The notes: generated by a model from the letters alone, not told the origin. A stretch of 64,000 nt of DNA from Marinospirillum alkalitolerans (GCF_045055655.1 NZ_JBANFI010000001.1:186001-250000); one strand, 5' to 3'; shown: positions 15,352 to 25,119, counted from the stretch's first letter. Translations and numbers: made by a program.

Positions 15352-17415
15352 ATGTCCCACACTGACACTCGTGCCCCTTCTCAAATGCAGACGATCCACA
15401 CCCCCGATGTTGGCGATACGATGGTGTCGATCACCAACTTAAAAGGGGAGATTACCTATGTGAATCGCGTCTTTATGCGCGTGACGGGTTATCACGAAAA
15501 GCAGCTGATTGGGCATAATCACCATCTGGTACGCCATCCAGAGATGCCGCGCTGTATCTGGCAAAGAGTGTGGAAGCGATTAGAGCGTGATGATGAAGCC
15601 TTTATTTTGGTGAAAAACCAAGGTGCGCAGCAGCAGGCCTATTGGAGCTTGACGGTTCTTTATCCCAACTTTGATCATCAAGGCAAGAAGGTGGGTTACT
15701 GCGCGGTGCATTATCCAGCATCGGCGGCGATGATTGCATTGATCGAACCGATTTATGCCAAGGTGCTTGAGGCCGAAAAGCGCGATATGCAGGCAGGGCT
15801 AGGCTGTCTAGAAGCAGCCTTGCAAGCAGCGGGGCATCAAAGTTATAGCGAATACTTGATTGAGGCTCACTATCGGCAGCAGCAAAAAACCTCGCCTGCC
15901 ACACCGAATTATCAGCCAACCTATGCACGCAAAACCTCACGCAAAAGTGGTGCTCAGCCCTTTCTAGGCACCCAGATGCGTTGGGCGCAGGCGATACAAA
16001 TGCTGCTGGCGCTGGCTGTGGCGGGCGGGATTCAGTGGATGCAACCCAGCGCCTGGTGGATCTGGCTCTATCCTTTATTTGTCTTAGGTATGTTGATCTA
16101 CACCCGTCATCTGATGGGCAGTGCGCTGAATGTCTTGCATCGGGTTCATCGAACGATCAAACGCACTAAGCTGGGTGAGCTACACCATCGTGTGAATGAG
16201 ACTTCAGGTCTCGGTGAGGTGGGGCAGGTGGCTTGGGAGATGAATGAGCTGCTCGATCAACTGCAGAGCTTTTATCTTGAGGCCAATAGCGCTTTCTTAG
16301 ATGTCAAAGAAGGTGTGCCACACCGCTATGCCTTAAGTACAGCGGTTTCTGGTGCGCCACATCGCTCTTTAGAGCAGTTGAACCAGGGCCTTGAGGCGAT
16401 GCGTCAGGTTGAAGAAATTCGCTCGCGCAATGAGCTGATGTCGCGCTTGAATGAGGTCAATGTCAACTCTTTGGTGCCAAACTTGTCAACGATTCAGACT
16501 GATCTGGTCAGTGTGATCGAACAGATCAAAGTGGCATTGGCGACCGCGACCACCAATCTAGAGCAGGCTGAGCGGGCTGAAGAGATGATCGATGTGATGC
16601 TGCGTCAGCTGGGCAATATCACCCAGGTGCTTGGGCATATTCAGCAGCTGGTTGAGCAGCTAGAAGGCGATGGTCAGCAGGTCATTGAAGCCTTAGCGCT
16701 GATTGATAATCTAGCCGAGCAAACCAATCTGCTGGCGTTGAATGCCTCGATTGAAGCCGCGCGTGCCGGTGAGCATGGGCGGGGATTTGCCGTGGTCGCG
16801 GATGAAGTACGCACCTTGGCGGGGCGCTCAAAAGAAACCGCCAGCCAGATCAATCAGATCATCACTACCTTTTCTTTTCGCTCAGCGCAGATGCGTGCGG
16901 CATCAGAGCAGGCCGGTACAGAAGCCAGTGCGTTGAATCAGGATATTGGCGGTTTTCATCAAACCTTCCGCGATCTGGCTGTCTCAACGCGCGATACACA
17001 TCAGCGTTTATCCCTGGCCAGTGATAAGAATTTCACCACCCTCGCTAAGGTTGATCATATCGTCTACAAGCAGCGCACCTATCTGGCTATTCAGGATGTG
17101 CAGCAGTATCAGCAAGCGGCGCAAGCCGTGCAGGTGAATCATCACCAGTGTCGTTTGGGGCAGTGGTATGAGCAAGGCTTTGGCTATGAGCAGTTCCGTC
17201 AGCTGCCCAGCTATAGATTGCTAGAAGCCCCCCACGCTCAGGTGCATCACTATGCGCATCAGGCTGTGGCACTGGTGGAACAAAACTGGCTGCGCTCTGC
17301 TGAGTTGCGCGAGCAGATTGTTGAGCAGGTGCAGGCCGTCGAAGCCGCCAGTGATCAAACGATGCAGCTTTTAGACGTTTTGGTGGAAGAGAAGCATCCC
17401 GCCAGTGGCCATTAA
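15352..17415 (+). CDS. Aer-like chemoreceptor with C-terminal CZB zinc-binding domain
   Basis: A 687-residue receptor. An N-terminal PAS (about 20-125) of the Aer type carries GYHEKQLIGHNHHLVRHPEM but is divergent in its second half (NQGAQQQAYWSL). A membrane hairpin lies at about 210-250 and a HAMP-like segment after it. The MCP tip is at about 450-500 (NLLALNASIEAARAGEHG). Residues 567-640 form a chemoreceptor zinc-binding domain: His569, then Cys600 in CRLGQW, then His628 and His632 (HAQVH). This follows the CZB pattern H-x2-Y...C-x-L-G-x-W...H-x3-H. CZB domains bind zinc and in some receptors respond to zinc or hypochlorous acid; the PAS would report redox state if it binds FAD. Confidence 0.9.
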   Translation: MSHTDTRAPSQMQTIHTPDVGDTMVSITNLKGEITYVNRVFMRVTGYHEKQLIGHNHHLVRHPEMPRCIWQRVWKRLERDDEAFILVKNQGAQQQAYWSLTVLYPNFDHQGKKVGYCAVHYPASAAMIALIEPIYAKVLEAEKRDMQAGLGCLEAALQAAGHQSYSEYLIEAHYRQQQKTSPATPNYQPTYARKTSRKSGAQPFLGTQMRWAQAIQMLLALAVAGGIQWMQPSAWWIWLYPLFVLGMLIYTRHLMGSALNVLHRVHRTIKRTKLGELHHRVNETSGLGEVGQVAWEMNELLDQLQSFYLEANSAFLDVKEGVPHRYALSTAVSGAPHRSLEQLNQGLEAMRQVEEIRSRNELMSRLNEVNVNSLVPNLSTIQTDLVSVIEQIKVALATATTNLEQAERAEEMIDVMLRQLGNITQVLGHIQQLVEQLEGDGQQVIEALALIDNLAEQTNLLALNASIEAARAGEHGRGFAVVADEVRTLAGRSKETASQINQIITTFSFRSAQMRAASEQAGTEASALNQDIGGFHQTFRDLAVSTRDTHQRLSLASDKNFTTLAKVDHIVYKQRTYLAIQDVQQYQQAAQAVQVNHHQCRLGQWYEQGFGYEQFRQLPSYRLLEAPHAQVHHYAHQAVALVEQNWLRSAELREQIVEQVQAVEAASDQTMQLLDVLVEEKHPASGH

Positions 17416-17447
17416 TCAGCTGCACTGGCAAGGATGCGTGCAGCGCT

Positions 17448-20075
17448 TTAAGAGGCCAGTGCTTTGCTGACCACCTCATAGACATCTGGGCTCAGGGGTT
17501 GATCCTGAATGCGTTGTAGCTCGGCTTTCATCTGCGCCTTACGATGATCATCCATGCGCTGATGGCGTGTTAAAGGCAGCACCAGGCGCGCGGCAATCTG
17601 TGGGTTCAGCTGGTTGAGCTCGATCACTGCATCAGCCAGTGCTGCATAACCGGCGCCATCACGGCGATGGAAGCGGCTTGGGTTTTGCTGGCAGAAGGCT
17701 CCCAGCAGTGCGCGCACTTTATTCGGGTTCTTCATCGAAAAGGCAGGGTGTGTCTTGAGCTGATGCAGACGATCCAGCGCATCAGCATAAGGACGCGTGA
17801 CCTGCACGCTAAACCAGCTATCCATCACCAGCGCATCCTGTTGCCACCGCTGCTCAAAAGCCCTCAGCGCGGCTTGTCCCTGTGCAGGATCTTCGGCATG
17901 GGCCAAGGCGGTTAGCGCGGCCAGCTGATCGGTCATATTGTCGGCCTGCTCAAACTGCTGCTGGGCAAGGGTGAAGGCGGCTTCGGATTCGGTGGCAACC
18001 AGATAAGCCAGGCAGGTGTTTTTAAGTTGGCGCGCGGCCAGCTGCTCTGGCTCGGCAGACCAAGGCGCTTGCAGATCAAATCTCTGGTAGAGCGCGAGAA
18101 AGGCATCATAGAAGCGGGTGGCGAGCATCTTGCGTGCATAGTCACGCGCGATATGAATCGCATCGATATCCACACAAGCATACTGCTCAGCAATATAAGC
18201 CTCAGAGGGCAGTTGCAGCAGTTCGGCCAGCATCATTGGGTCTTGATGATCCTGCAACAGCGCGGCAAAGGCAGAAACTAGGCTGGGATGCAGCTGTAAA
18301 TCCTGCCCTTGCTGCTGTTGCTGGATCAAGGCATCAATCGCATTCAGCGCCAGCTTTTGACCGGCTTCCCAGCGATTAAAACCATCACTGTCCTGTGTCA
18401 GTTGCAAGGCCAGTTCCGCATCCGTGCGTGGATAATCCAGCTTCACTGGGGCTGAGAAACCGCGCAAGAGCGAGGGTAGAGGTGCTGCATCCAGTTGTTC
18501 AAAGACCCAGCTTTGGCTGGCCTCACGCAGATGGATCACGGTTTCATCGCCCAGCGCTTCACCCTTGAGAATCAAAGGCAGATCCTGCCCCTGTGCATCG
18601 AGCAGCCCCAGCTTGACCGGAATCAACAGCGGTTGTTTATCGCTCTGGCCTGGGGTGGGTGGCGTCTGCTGGTGCAGGGTGAGTGTGAAAGTGCGCGCCG
18701 CTGGATCATAGTGGCGCTCAACGCGCAGCTGGGGGGTACCGGCTTGGTGATACCAGCGCATAAACTGGCTTAAATCCTGCCCTGAAACCTCTGCCATGCA
18801 CGCGACAAAGTCTTCAATCGTCACTGCTTGGCCATCAAAGCGTTCGAAGTAGAGATCGCTGCCGCGACGGAAGGTCGGCCAGCCCAGCAGCTCGGCCAGC
18901 ATCCGCACGATTTCAGCGCCCTTCTCATAGATCGTCAGGGTATAAAAGTTGTTGATCTCGATATAGCTTTCGGGGCGGACAGGATGCGCCGTGGGGCCAG
19001 CATCTTCGGCAAACTGGGCTGTACGCAGCAGCGCGACATTTTGAATCCGCTCAACAGCCGCCGAATGCTGATCAGCGCTGAATTGCTGATCACGAAACAC
19101 GGTAAAACCCTCTTTCAGCGAGAGTTGAAACCAATCGCGGCAGGTGACGCGATTGCCGGACCAGTTGTGGAAATATTCATGCGCGACGACGCTTTCAACA
19201 CGGTGAAAGGCTCGGTCTGTTGCACTTTTGGGGTCCGCCAGCACGCAGGCCGAGTTGAAAATATTCAGCCCCTTGTTTTCCATCGCTCCCATATTGAAGT
19301 CGTTTACGGCAACGATCATATAGATGTCTAAATCATATTCGCGGCCATAGACCGTCTCATCCCACTGCATGGCCTTTTTGAGTGAAGTCAGTGCATGCTG
19401 GCCCTTGTGCAGGTTTTCTTCTTCAACCCACAGCTCAAGCGCCACTTTGCGGCCACTTAGTGTGGTGAACTGGTCCTTGACTGCATGAAGCTGACCACCC
19501 ACCAAGGCGAACAGATAGGCAGGCTTGGGGAAGGGGTCTTCCCAGCAGACAAAATGACGCCCGCCTTCGAGCTGGCCTTGTTCGATCAGATTACCGTTGG
19601 AGAGCAGGACAGGATAGCGGGCGGCATCGGCACTGATCCGCGTGCGAAAGCGGGCCAGCACATCAGGCCGATCCAGATAGTAGGTGATACGACGAAAGCC
19701 CTCAGCCTCACATTGGGTGCAGAAGTGGCCGCCAGAAATATACAGCCCCTCTAGAGCCGTGTTCTGCGCTGGGCTGATCTCCACCTGAGTTTCAAGCACC
19801 GCCTGATCAGGCAAGTGATGCAGTGTGATGCCGCTTTCCGTCAGTTGATAATCACTGAAAGGCGCGCCGTTGACTTGGATGGAGTGCAAAGTCAGCTCTT
19901 GTCCATGCAGTTCAAGGGGCAGGCCAGGCTCGGGGCGTTGTGGATTACGGCGCAGATGTAAACGACTGACGACACGGGTATTTTCAAGGTGGAGGTCAAC
20001 ATCCAGTTCGACTTGATCAATCAAAAATGCTGGTGGGAGATAGTCTTTTAAATGGATGGTGCTTGGCTGTGACAT
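17448..20075 (-). CDS. pepN: Aminopeptidase N (M1 family)
   Basis: An 875-residue zinc metallopeptidase of the E. coli PepN type that removes N-terminal residues from peptides in the cytoplasm. The exopeptidase motif GAMENKGLNIFN and the zinc motif HEYFHNWSGNRVTCRDWFQL (HExxH with the distal glutamate in LKEG) are intact. Length and C-terminal helical domain fit the family (about 870 residues). It is convergent with the CZB receptor gene and divergent from the DHH phosphoesterase gene. Confidence 0.97.
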   Translation of the reverse strand: MSQPSTIHLKDYLPPAFLIDQVELDVDLHLENTRVVSRLHLRRNPQRPEPGLPLELHGQELTLHSIQVNGAPFSDYQLTESGITLHHLPDQAVLETQVEISPAQNTALEGLYISGGHFCTQCEAEGFRRITYYLDRPDVLARFRTRISADAARYPVLLSNGNLIEQGQLEGGRHFVCWEDPFPKPAYLFALVGGQLHAVKDQFTTLSGRKVALELWVEEENLHKGQHALTSLKKAMQWDETVYGREYDLDIYMIVAVNDFNMGAMENKGLNIFNSACVLADPKSATDRAFHRVESVVAHEYFHNWSGNRVTCRDWFQLSLKEGFTVFRDQQFSADQHSAAVERIQNVALLRTAQFAEDAGPTAHPVRPESYIEINNFYTLTIYEKGAEIVRMLAELLGWPTFRRGSDLYFERFDGQAVTIEDFVACMAEVSGQDLSQFMRWYHQAGTPQLRVERHYDPAARTFTLTLHQQTPPTPGQSDKQPLLIPVKLGLLDAQGQDLPLILKGEALGDETVIHLREASQSWVFEQLDAAPLPSLLRGFSAPVKLDYPRTDAELALQLTQDSDGFNRWEAGQKLALNAIDALIQQQQQGQDLQLHPSLVSAFAALLQDHQDPMMLAELLQLPSEAYIAEQYACVDIDAIHIARDYARKMLATRFYDAFLALYQRFDLQAPWSAEPEQLAARQLKNTCLAYLVATESEAAFTLAQQQFEQADNMTDQLAALTALAHAEDPAQGQAALRAFEQRWQQDALVMDSWFSVQVTRPYADALDRLHQLKTHPAFSMKNPNKVRALLGAFCQQNPSRFHRRDGAGYAALADAVIELNQLNPQIAARLVLPLTRHQRMDDHRKAQMKAELQRIQDQPLSPDVYEVVSKALAS

Positions 20076-20161
20076 AGAGACCTCGAAAAGCGCAACAAAG
20101 GGTGGTATTTTTAACCCAGTGTAACCGAATGCGACTTAGGATAAACAGCCAGGAGCCTGAT

Positions 20162-21091
20162 ATGTCTGAAAAATATCGTTTGGTCACGCGCAGTGATTTT
20201 GATGGTTTAGTCTGCGCCGCCTTACTGAAGCACCTCGATTTAATTGATGATATTCAGTTTGTTCACCCCAAGGACATGCAGGATGGCAAGGTGGAGATCG
20301 GCCCGCGTGACATTACCACTAACCTGCCTTATGTGGCTGGCTGTTATCTGGCTTTTGATCACCATTTAAGTGAAACCCTGCGCAATGCAGAGCAGGCCGA
20401 GAATCATATTATTGATCCTGATGCGCCTTCAGCAGCGCGCGTGGTATGGCAGCACTATGGGGGTCATGAGGCTTTTCCTGCGCGTTGGGATGAAATGATG
20501 GCGGCGGTCGATAAGGGCGATGCGGCGCAATTTAATGAAGACGAGGTATTGAACCCTGAAGGCTGGGTGCTGTTGAACTTCATTATGGATGCGCGCACGG
20601 GTCTGGGTCGCTTCCATGATTTTCGCATTTCAAACTATCAGTTGATGATGCAGCTGATCGATTATTGCCGTAATCACACCATCAGCGAAATACTGCTGCT
20701 GCCAGATGTGAAAGAACGCACAGAGCTCTACTTTGAGCATGAGAGTAAAGCGCGCCAGCAAATTCAGCGCTGCGCTACGGTGCATGGCAATCTGGTGGTG
20801 CTGGATTTACGCAATGAAGAAACCATCTTTGCCGCCAACCGTTTTATGCTCTATGCCCTCTATCCTCAAACCAATATCTCGATTCATGTGATGTGGGGTT
20901 TGAAGCAGCAAAATACGGTGTTTGCGATAGGTAAATCCATTCTCAACAAAACATCCAACACCAATGTGGGTGAGCTGTGCCTGCAATATAATGGTGGAGG
21001 CCACCTGAATGCGGGAACGTGTCAGGTCAGTAATGACGAGGCTGAAGCGGTGCTGGCGAAATTAGTCGCTAAGATCAATGCCGACGGTTAA
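20162..21091 (+). CDS. DHH-family phosphoesterase
   Basis: A 309-residue protein of the DHH/DHHA1 superfamily (relatives include RecJ, NrnA and exopolyphosphatases). Metal-ligand motifs are RSDFDGLVCAALL, AFDHHLSE and the C-terminal DHHA1 glycine-rich GGGHLNAGTC. It probably hydrolyses a phosphodiester or polyphosphate, but the substrate cannot be deduced. ATG 20162 is chosen over the open frame from 20102 because CAGGAGCC precedes it and MSEKYRLVTRSDFDG is the natural domain start. A strong terminator follows. Confidence 0.85.
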   Translation: MSEKYRLVTRSDFDGLVCAALLKHLDLIDDIQFVHPKDMQDGKVEIGPRDITTNLPYVAGCYLAFDHHLSETLRNAEQAENHIIDPDAPSAARVVWQHYGGHEAFPARWDEMMAAVDKGDAAQFNEDEVLNPEGWVLLNFIMDARTGLGRFHDFRISNYQLMMQLIDYCRNHTISEILLLPDVKERTELYFEHESKARQQIQRCATVHGNLVVLDLRNEETIFAANRFMLYALYPQTNISIHVMWGLKQQNTVFAIGKSILNKTSNTNVGELCLQYNGGGHLNAGTCQVSNDEAEAVLAKLVAKINADG

Positions 21092-21128
21092 TGCGGGATA
21101 GCTTCTGATCTAGGAAGCCTAGCTCATT

Positions 21129-21168
21129 AAGCCCTCAAGTGCTGGATGACCAGTCTTGAGGGCTTTTT
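21129..21168 (+). terminator. Intrinsic terminator of the DHH phosphoesterase gene
   Basis: An 11-bp perfect stem (AAGCCCTCAAG / CTTGAGGGCTT) with a 15-base loop, followed by T residues. It stands between two convergent genes. On the minus strand no long T run follows, so it serves mainly the plus-strand gene. Confidence 0.85.
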
Positions 21169-21173
21169 CTTGG

Positions 21174-21620
21174 CTATTCGATCACGTTGGTCGCCTGACC
21201 GCGCTGGCGTGCCTCAGGCCCACGACGCTGGCCTCGTTCCATTCGCTCTGTTGGTCTTCCTTGTTCATCTAATTCCAGATTGCGGATAACGCTGCCATCG
21301 GCCTGCTTGAAGACGACTTGATAGCCGCCGCTGCTGAGCGGTGTCAGCTCGGCTGTTGCGCCTGATCCACCTAAGCGTAATGCGCGGGCTTGCATCAGGG
21401 TCTCGAGTTCAGTCAGGTTCCAGTTGGGGGCTGATTCGCTGCGCTCGCTGCGGGCGAGGTGGCGATGCTGCGCTCTTTGCCCTTGAGCGCGTTCTTGGCA
21501 GGCTGCGCGCTCGGCGCTGGGTGTACTACCGGCTGGGGTGGCAGGTGTTTCTGCCCAGAGGGGTTGGCTCAGGGCAAGGCTTAGGGCGATTCCAGAAAGT
21601 GCTAAACGGAGAGTCGACAT
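21174..21620 (-). CDS. Small secreted arginine- and glutamine-rich protein of unknown function
   Basis: A 148-residue protein with a Sec signal peptide (about residues 1-24, ending QPLWAETP). The mature part has a charged low-complexity stretch (ERAAC to about residue 62, rich in R, Q, E and S), a small domain with TLMQARALRLGG and GGYQVVFKQADGSVIRNLELDEQG that looks PepSY-like in pattern, and an arginine-rich tail ending NVIE. ATG 21620 is chosen over the in-frame GTG at 21623 because GAGGAA precedes it. It is divergent from the two-component system, where periplasmic accessory proteins are often encoded. No family is confidently recognised. Confidence 0.6.
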   Translation of the reverse strand: MSTLRLALSGIALSLALSQPLWAETPATPAGSTPSAERAACQERAQGQRAQHRHLARSERSESAPNWNLTELETLMQARALRLGGSGATAELTPLSSGGYQVVFKQADGSVIRNLELDEQGRPTERMERGQRRGPEARQRGQATNVIE

Positions 21621-21851
21621 CACAAATTCCTCATGGTTGGGAGATAGGTCTTATCTCACCATACCTCTGTCGCGTGCGGATCTTGATACTGTCCGTGAAG
21701 TGTCGCAAAAGTCTCTCGTGCGCTCAGCCTGTTCGTGTTGAGATGGATGGGCGTATGGATGGGCAAGAGGTGGAGGTTGATACACTTTTGCGATTCTTCT
21801 GGAGCGGCCTTGCTCTAGAATGGAGGTCTGAGTTGTTTGAAGGAGTTCAAG

Positions 21852-22637
21852 ATGAGCCATATTCTTGCAGTCGATGATGATCCTGAAATTCGCACCTTGT
21901 TGCAGCGTTATCTCAGCGAGCAAGGTTTTGATGTCAGTGTTGCCGCCGAAGGGCAAGCCCTGCGCGCTGCGCTGAATCAGCAGACGCCTGATCTGGTGCT
22001 TTTGGATGTGATGATGCCGGGAGAAGATGGCCTGAGTTTGTGCCGCTTTATTCGTGAGCATCATCCGCAGCTGCCGGTGATTTTGGTGACGGCTCGCGGT
22101 GAAGCCACCGAGACCATATTGGGGCTAGAAATCGGCGCCGATGATTATGTTGCCAAGCCCTTTAATCCGCGCGAATTGCTGGCAAGGATTAAGGCCGTAT
22201 TGCGCCGTGCCAGTGTGGCGGCCTCTGCTCTGGTGACCCGTTCGGGTGCGTCAGAAGCCAGCTCAACGCTCGTGCAAGCACAGCCGATTCGCAGCGGGCG
22301 AGTCTGTTATCACTTTGCAGGCTGGACCTTGGATACCGGAACGCGAGATTTGATTGATCCTCAAGGCGTTGAGCTGGCTTTATCGAATGCAGAGTACAAG
22401 CTGCTGAAGGTGCTGCTGCATCATCCTCGTCGGGTGCTGACACGAGACCAGCTGCTCGATCTCACCGCAGGGCGTGAAGCTCAGGCTTTCGATCGGGCGA
22501 TTGATAATCAGATCTCTCGCTTAAGGCGCAAAATTGAAGAAGACACCCGTCAGCCACGTCTGATTAAAACTGTCTGGGGCGGTGGCTATCAGCTGAATGC
22601 TGAAGTGACGCGCTCTGGAGAAGAGGCACCCTTGTGA
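21852..22637 (+). CDS. OmpR-family response regulator
   Basis: A 261-residue regulator. The receiver domain (1-120) has the acidic cluster VDDD, the phospho-acceptor Asp52 in LVLLDVMMPG, and the conserved lysine in DDYVAKPFNPREL. A winged-helix DNA-binding domain lies at about 160-250 (LSNAEYKLLKVLL...VWGGGYQL). The linker is long (about residues 122-155, rich in A and S). AAGGAG lies at proper distance before ATG 21852; the frame extends to a TTG at 21837 but that start is not needed. The stop overlaps the kinase start. Confidence 0.93.
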   Translation: MSHILAVDDDPEIRTLLQRYLSEQGFDVSVAAEGQALRAALNQQTPDLVLLDVMMPGEDGLSLCRFIREHHPQLPVILVTARGEATETILGLEIGADDYVAKPFNPRELLARIKAVLRRASVAASALVTRSGASEASSTLVQAQPIRSGRVCYHFAGWTLDTGTRDLIDPQGVELALSNAEYKLLKVLLHHPRRVLTRDQLLDLTAGREAQAFDRAIDNQISRLRRKIEEDTRQPRLIKTVWGGGYQLNAEVTRSGEEAPL

Positions 22638-24007
22638 AACGTTGGCTCCCACAACGCCTGGCTGGACGCCTGCTGCTGCTGATTCTGTTGGCGCTGCTAT
22701 TGGGGCAGGTGGTGCCGCTGCTGATTGTGGCTGATGAAAGGCGCGAACAGCTGCATGAGGCCGGTTTGCGTCATTCGAGTCAACGTCTGGCCATCACCTA
22801 TGACCTTCTCACTCAGCTGCCTGAGAGCTCACGCCCTCAGCTCTTGCGCGCCCTGTCTTCGCCCCAGTTGCACTATCGTCTGGCGGCTGAACCTGGGGTG
22901 TCCGCCAGCATGGATCAGAAGATTAATCAGCGAACTCGAGAGCGCTTGCTCCATGCCTTCCCTGAGCCTCGTCCTGAGGCCCGCTTTCATCTGATTTATC
23001 CACAAGAGGATTGCGAGGCGCGTTGGGAATCCATTCAGAGCCGTGAAGAACGCCGTCGCCATTGGGGCTGCCAACCTTGGTTGGAGGCCAGCCTGCGGCT
23101 GAATGCAACGCAATGGCTGAATCTGAGTATTGCCACGCCTCATGAAGCCCAGCCTTGGGCATGGCGTATCTGGTCCAGTCTCTTGATCAGCGCCTGCTTG
23201 ATCACCGCTGCGGTGATCTTTTTTGTGCGTCAGCAGCTGCGACCCTTGAAAACCCTCAGTGAGGCCGCGCGGCGCTTTGCCTTGGGTCAGAGTCAGCCGC
23301 TGCAAGAGCAGGGGCCAGAAGATATTCGTGAAGTCATCCATGCTTTTAACCAGATGCAGGAGCAGGTTGGCAGGCAGCTCAAAGAACGGGCGCTGATTCT
23401 AGCCGCCTTATCGCATGATCTGCGCACACCGCTGACACAGATGCGTTTGCGGCTGGAGCTGCTTCCTGAAGGCGAAGATCGAGAAAAGCTGATTCAGAGC
23501 TTGGAAGAGATGCAGCAGCTGACCGCCATGTCATTGGATTTTGTGCGTGGGCACCAGGCCGAACCGCCACGCAGCTATGATCTGGCGGTTTTACTCGCCA
23601 GTCTGAGTGATGACTATCAAGATCAAGGGCAGGCGGTGAGCTATCAAGGGCCTGAGCGCTTCGCCTTGTTAGGTCAACCTCAGTTGGTCAAGCGGTTGGT
23701 GAACAATCTGATCACCAATGCGCTGCACTATGCTGGTGGCGCTGAGTTACAGCTGCAGACGAGTGAGTCGTCTCTCTGCCTAGTGGTGCAGGATCGTGGT
23801 CCAGGGATCCCCGCTGAAGAGCGCGCGAAGGTGCTAGAGCCTTTTTATCGGCTGGAGACCTCGCGTGCACGCCATACTGGTGGCACAGGTTTGGGCTTGG
23901 CGATCGCACATCATCTGGTGCAGCAAACAGGCGGCCAACTCAGCTTGACCGACCGCCTTGATGGTCACTCGGGTTTGCGTGTTGAAGTGCGCTGGCCTCT
24001 GGCATAA
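22634..24007 (+). CDS. Sensor histidine kinase, EnvZ/RstB type
   Basis: A 457-residue membrane kinase starting with GTG that overlaps the regulator stop by four bases. TM1 is at about residues 11-33 and TM2 at about 178-200. A periplasmic domain of about 145 residues lies between, with two cysteines (EDCEAR and WGCQPW) that could form a disulfide. HAMP follows, then HisKA with the phospho-acceptor His261 in ALSHDLRTPLTQMRLRLE, then ATP-binding motifs N (NNLITNALHYA), G1 (DRGPGIP) and G2 (TGGTGLGLAI). Partner of the regulator at 21852. The signal is unknown; the divergent secreted protein is a candidate modulator. Confidence 0.93.
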   Translation: MKRWLPQRLAGRLLLLILLALLLGQVVPLLIVADERREQLHEAGLRHSSQRLAITYDLLTQLPESSRPQLLRALSSPQLHYRLAAEPGVSASMDQKINQRTRERLLHAFPEPRPEARFHLIYPQEDCEARWESIQSREERRRHWGCQPWLEASLRLNATQWLNLSIATPHEAQPWAWRIWSSLLISACLITAAVIFFVRQQLRPLKTLSEAARRFALGQSQPLQEQGPEDIREVIHAFNQMQEQVGRQLKERALILAALSHDLRTPLTQMRLRLELLPEGEDREKLIQSLEEMQQLTAMSLDFVRGHQAEPPRSYDLAVLLASLSDDYQDQGQAVSYQGPERFALLGQPQLVKRLVNNLITNALHYAGGAELQLQTSESSLCLVVQDRGPGIPAEERAKVLEPFYRLETSRARHTGGTGLGLAIAHHLVQQTGGQLSLTDRLDGHSGLRVEVRWPLA

Positions 24008-24010
24008 GCG

Positions 24011-25114
24011 CTAGGGCAGTGCCTCCATCAACACAAAGACCTGCGGGTCCTGCGCACTGCCAGTAAAGCGCACACTGCGCACTTGAGCACGCACCTCGCC
24101 GCGTGTGGTTTCATGGACGAACTGCATCATATAGTGCCCTGCAGCGTTGCGTTCTACCTGAAACTGATCGCTGCTGATATGGGTATGTTGGGTGCGTGCT
24201 AAGGCCAACAGCCCGTGGTTGACCGCTTCCTGAATTTTCAGTGAAATCAAATTGCGTGATAGCAAGCCAGAAAACTGGCCGATCACCCAGCCTTCTTGGT
24301 AGACAGGGTTCAGATGCCAGTCTGCTGGATAGCTGAACGCCGTGACTTGCGGGGCGTAGCCGAGGAGTTCAAAACGGCCATACAGGGTGTTCTCGATACG
24401 GCACGAATGAGTCAAGACCAGCGGATGACTTAAGTTGGTGCTGGCAAATTCCAGCTGGGTGCGCTCAATCTCACGCAAAGAGGTTTCTATGCGTAAAGCG
24501 CTCGCACTCTGGCGATGAAGCTGAGTGCGTTCAGCTTGGACTTCAACGCCATGTATGGCCTGATACTGAGCCAAGGCATTCTCAAACAAGAAACGATACT
24601 GTTCACGCAGATTCGCGGATAGCTGACTCACGGTGACGGTAGACAGGTTCTCTTGGCTTTCATTGCACAACCAGCTAGGCGAGCAGCGCTCTGGCGCGCA
24701 CTGAGCAGGCTGGCAGCTTTGCCTGACCCACGCATCGGCCTGAGGATCAGCAAAATAGGCATAGCTATAATGCTGCCCATCCTGCGTCCAGCTGGGTGCT
24801 AGGCGCAGCGTCTGACCGCTGGCAACAAAGGTTGAGCCAGACACATCCAGTTCATCTTGCAGCTGCAAATCAAAAAGATCAGCCAGTGTCTCTAAAGCTT
24901 GGCGACGACTCAGTGCCAGTAAATCACCGCCGCCATATTGACTGGTGATCGCCACCACACCGCGTGCTCTGGCTGAATAGGGCTGATTCAACCAGCAGGG
25001 CGTGGCGCTATAGCGATGCGTCGCCAGGCTGGCCTCATCAGCAGAAGGGGTCATGGCTGGTTTGCAGCCAGCAAGGAGAAGAGTACAGAGCAAGAGCAGC
25101 CCAAGTCGGTCCAT
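24011..25114 (-). CDS. Outer-membrane-type lipoprotein, LPP20-like
   Basis: A 367-residue lipoprotein with lipobox LLLAGC (Cys at residue 17); the residues after it (KPAM) contain no Asp at +2, so outer-membrane sorting is expected. After the signal, PCWLNQPYSARARGVVAITSQYG and SRRQALETLADLFDLQL resemble the LPP20 / FlgO-like fold. A cysteine-rich patch follows (CQPAQCAPERCSPSWLC). The rest is unassigned. ATG 25114 gives a normal lipoprotein signal; the frame extends to a TTG at 25150. The ribosome-binding region (AGGA) lies in the right arm of a large hairpin immediately upstream, so translation may be controlled by RNA structure. Confidence 0.65.
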   Translation of the reverse strand: MDRLGLLLLCTLLLAGCKPAMTPSADEASLATHRYSATPCWLNQPYSARARGVVAITSQYGGGDLLALSRRQALETLADLFDLQLQDELDVSGSTFVASGQTLRLAPSWTQDGQHYSYAYFADPQADAWVRQSCQPAQCAPERCSPSWLCNESQENLSTVTVSQLSANLREQYRFLFENALAQYQAIHGVEVQAERTQLHRQSASALRIETSLREIERTQLEFASTNLSHPLVLTHSCRIENTLYGRFELLGYAPQVTAFSYPADWHLNPVYQEGWVIGQFSGLLSRNLISLKIQEAVNHGLLALARTQHTHISSDQFQVERNAAGHYMMQFVHETTRGEVRAQVRSVRFTGSAQDPQVFVLMEALP

Positions 25115-25119
25115 AAGAG

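Noticed and set aside
18828..19331. Plus-strand open frame of 167 codons inside pepN
   Set aside because: Antisense shadow of a strongly conserved coding sequence; no recognisable domain and no ribosome-binding site.
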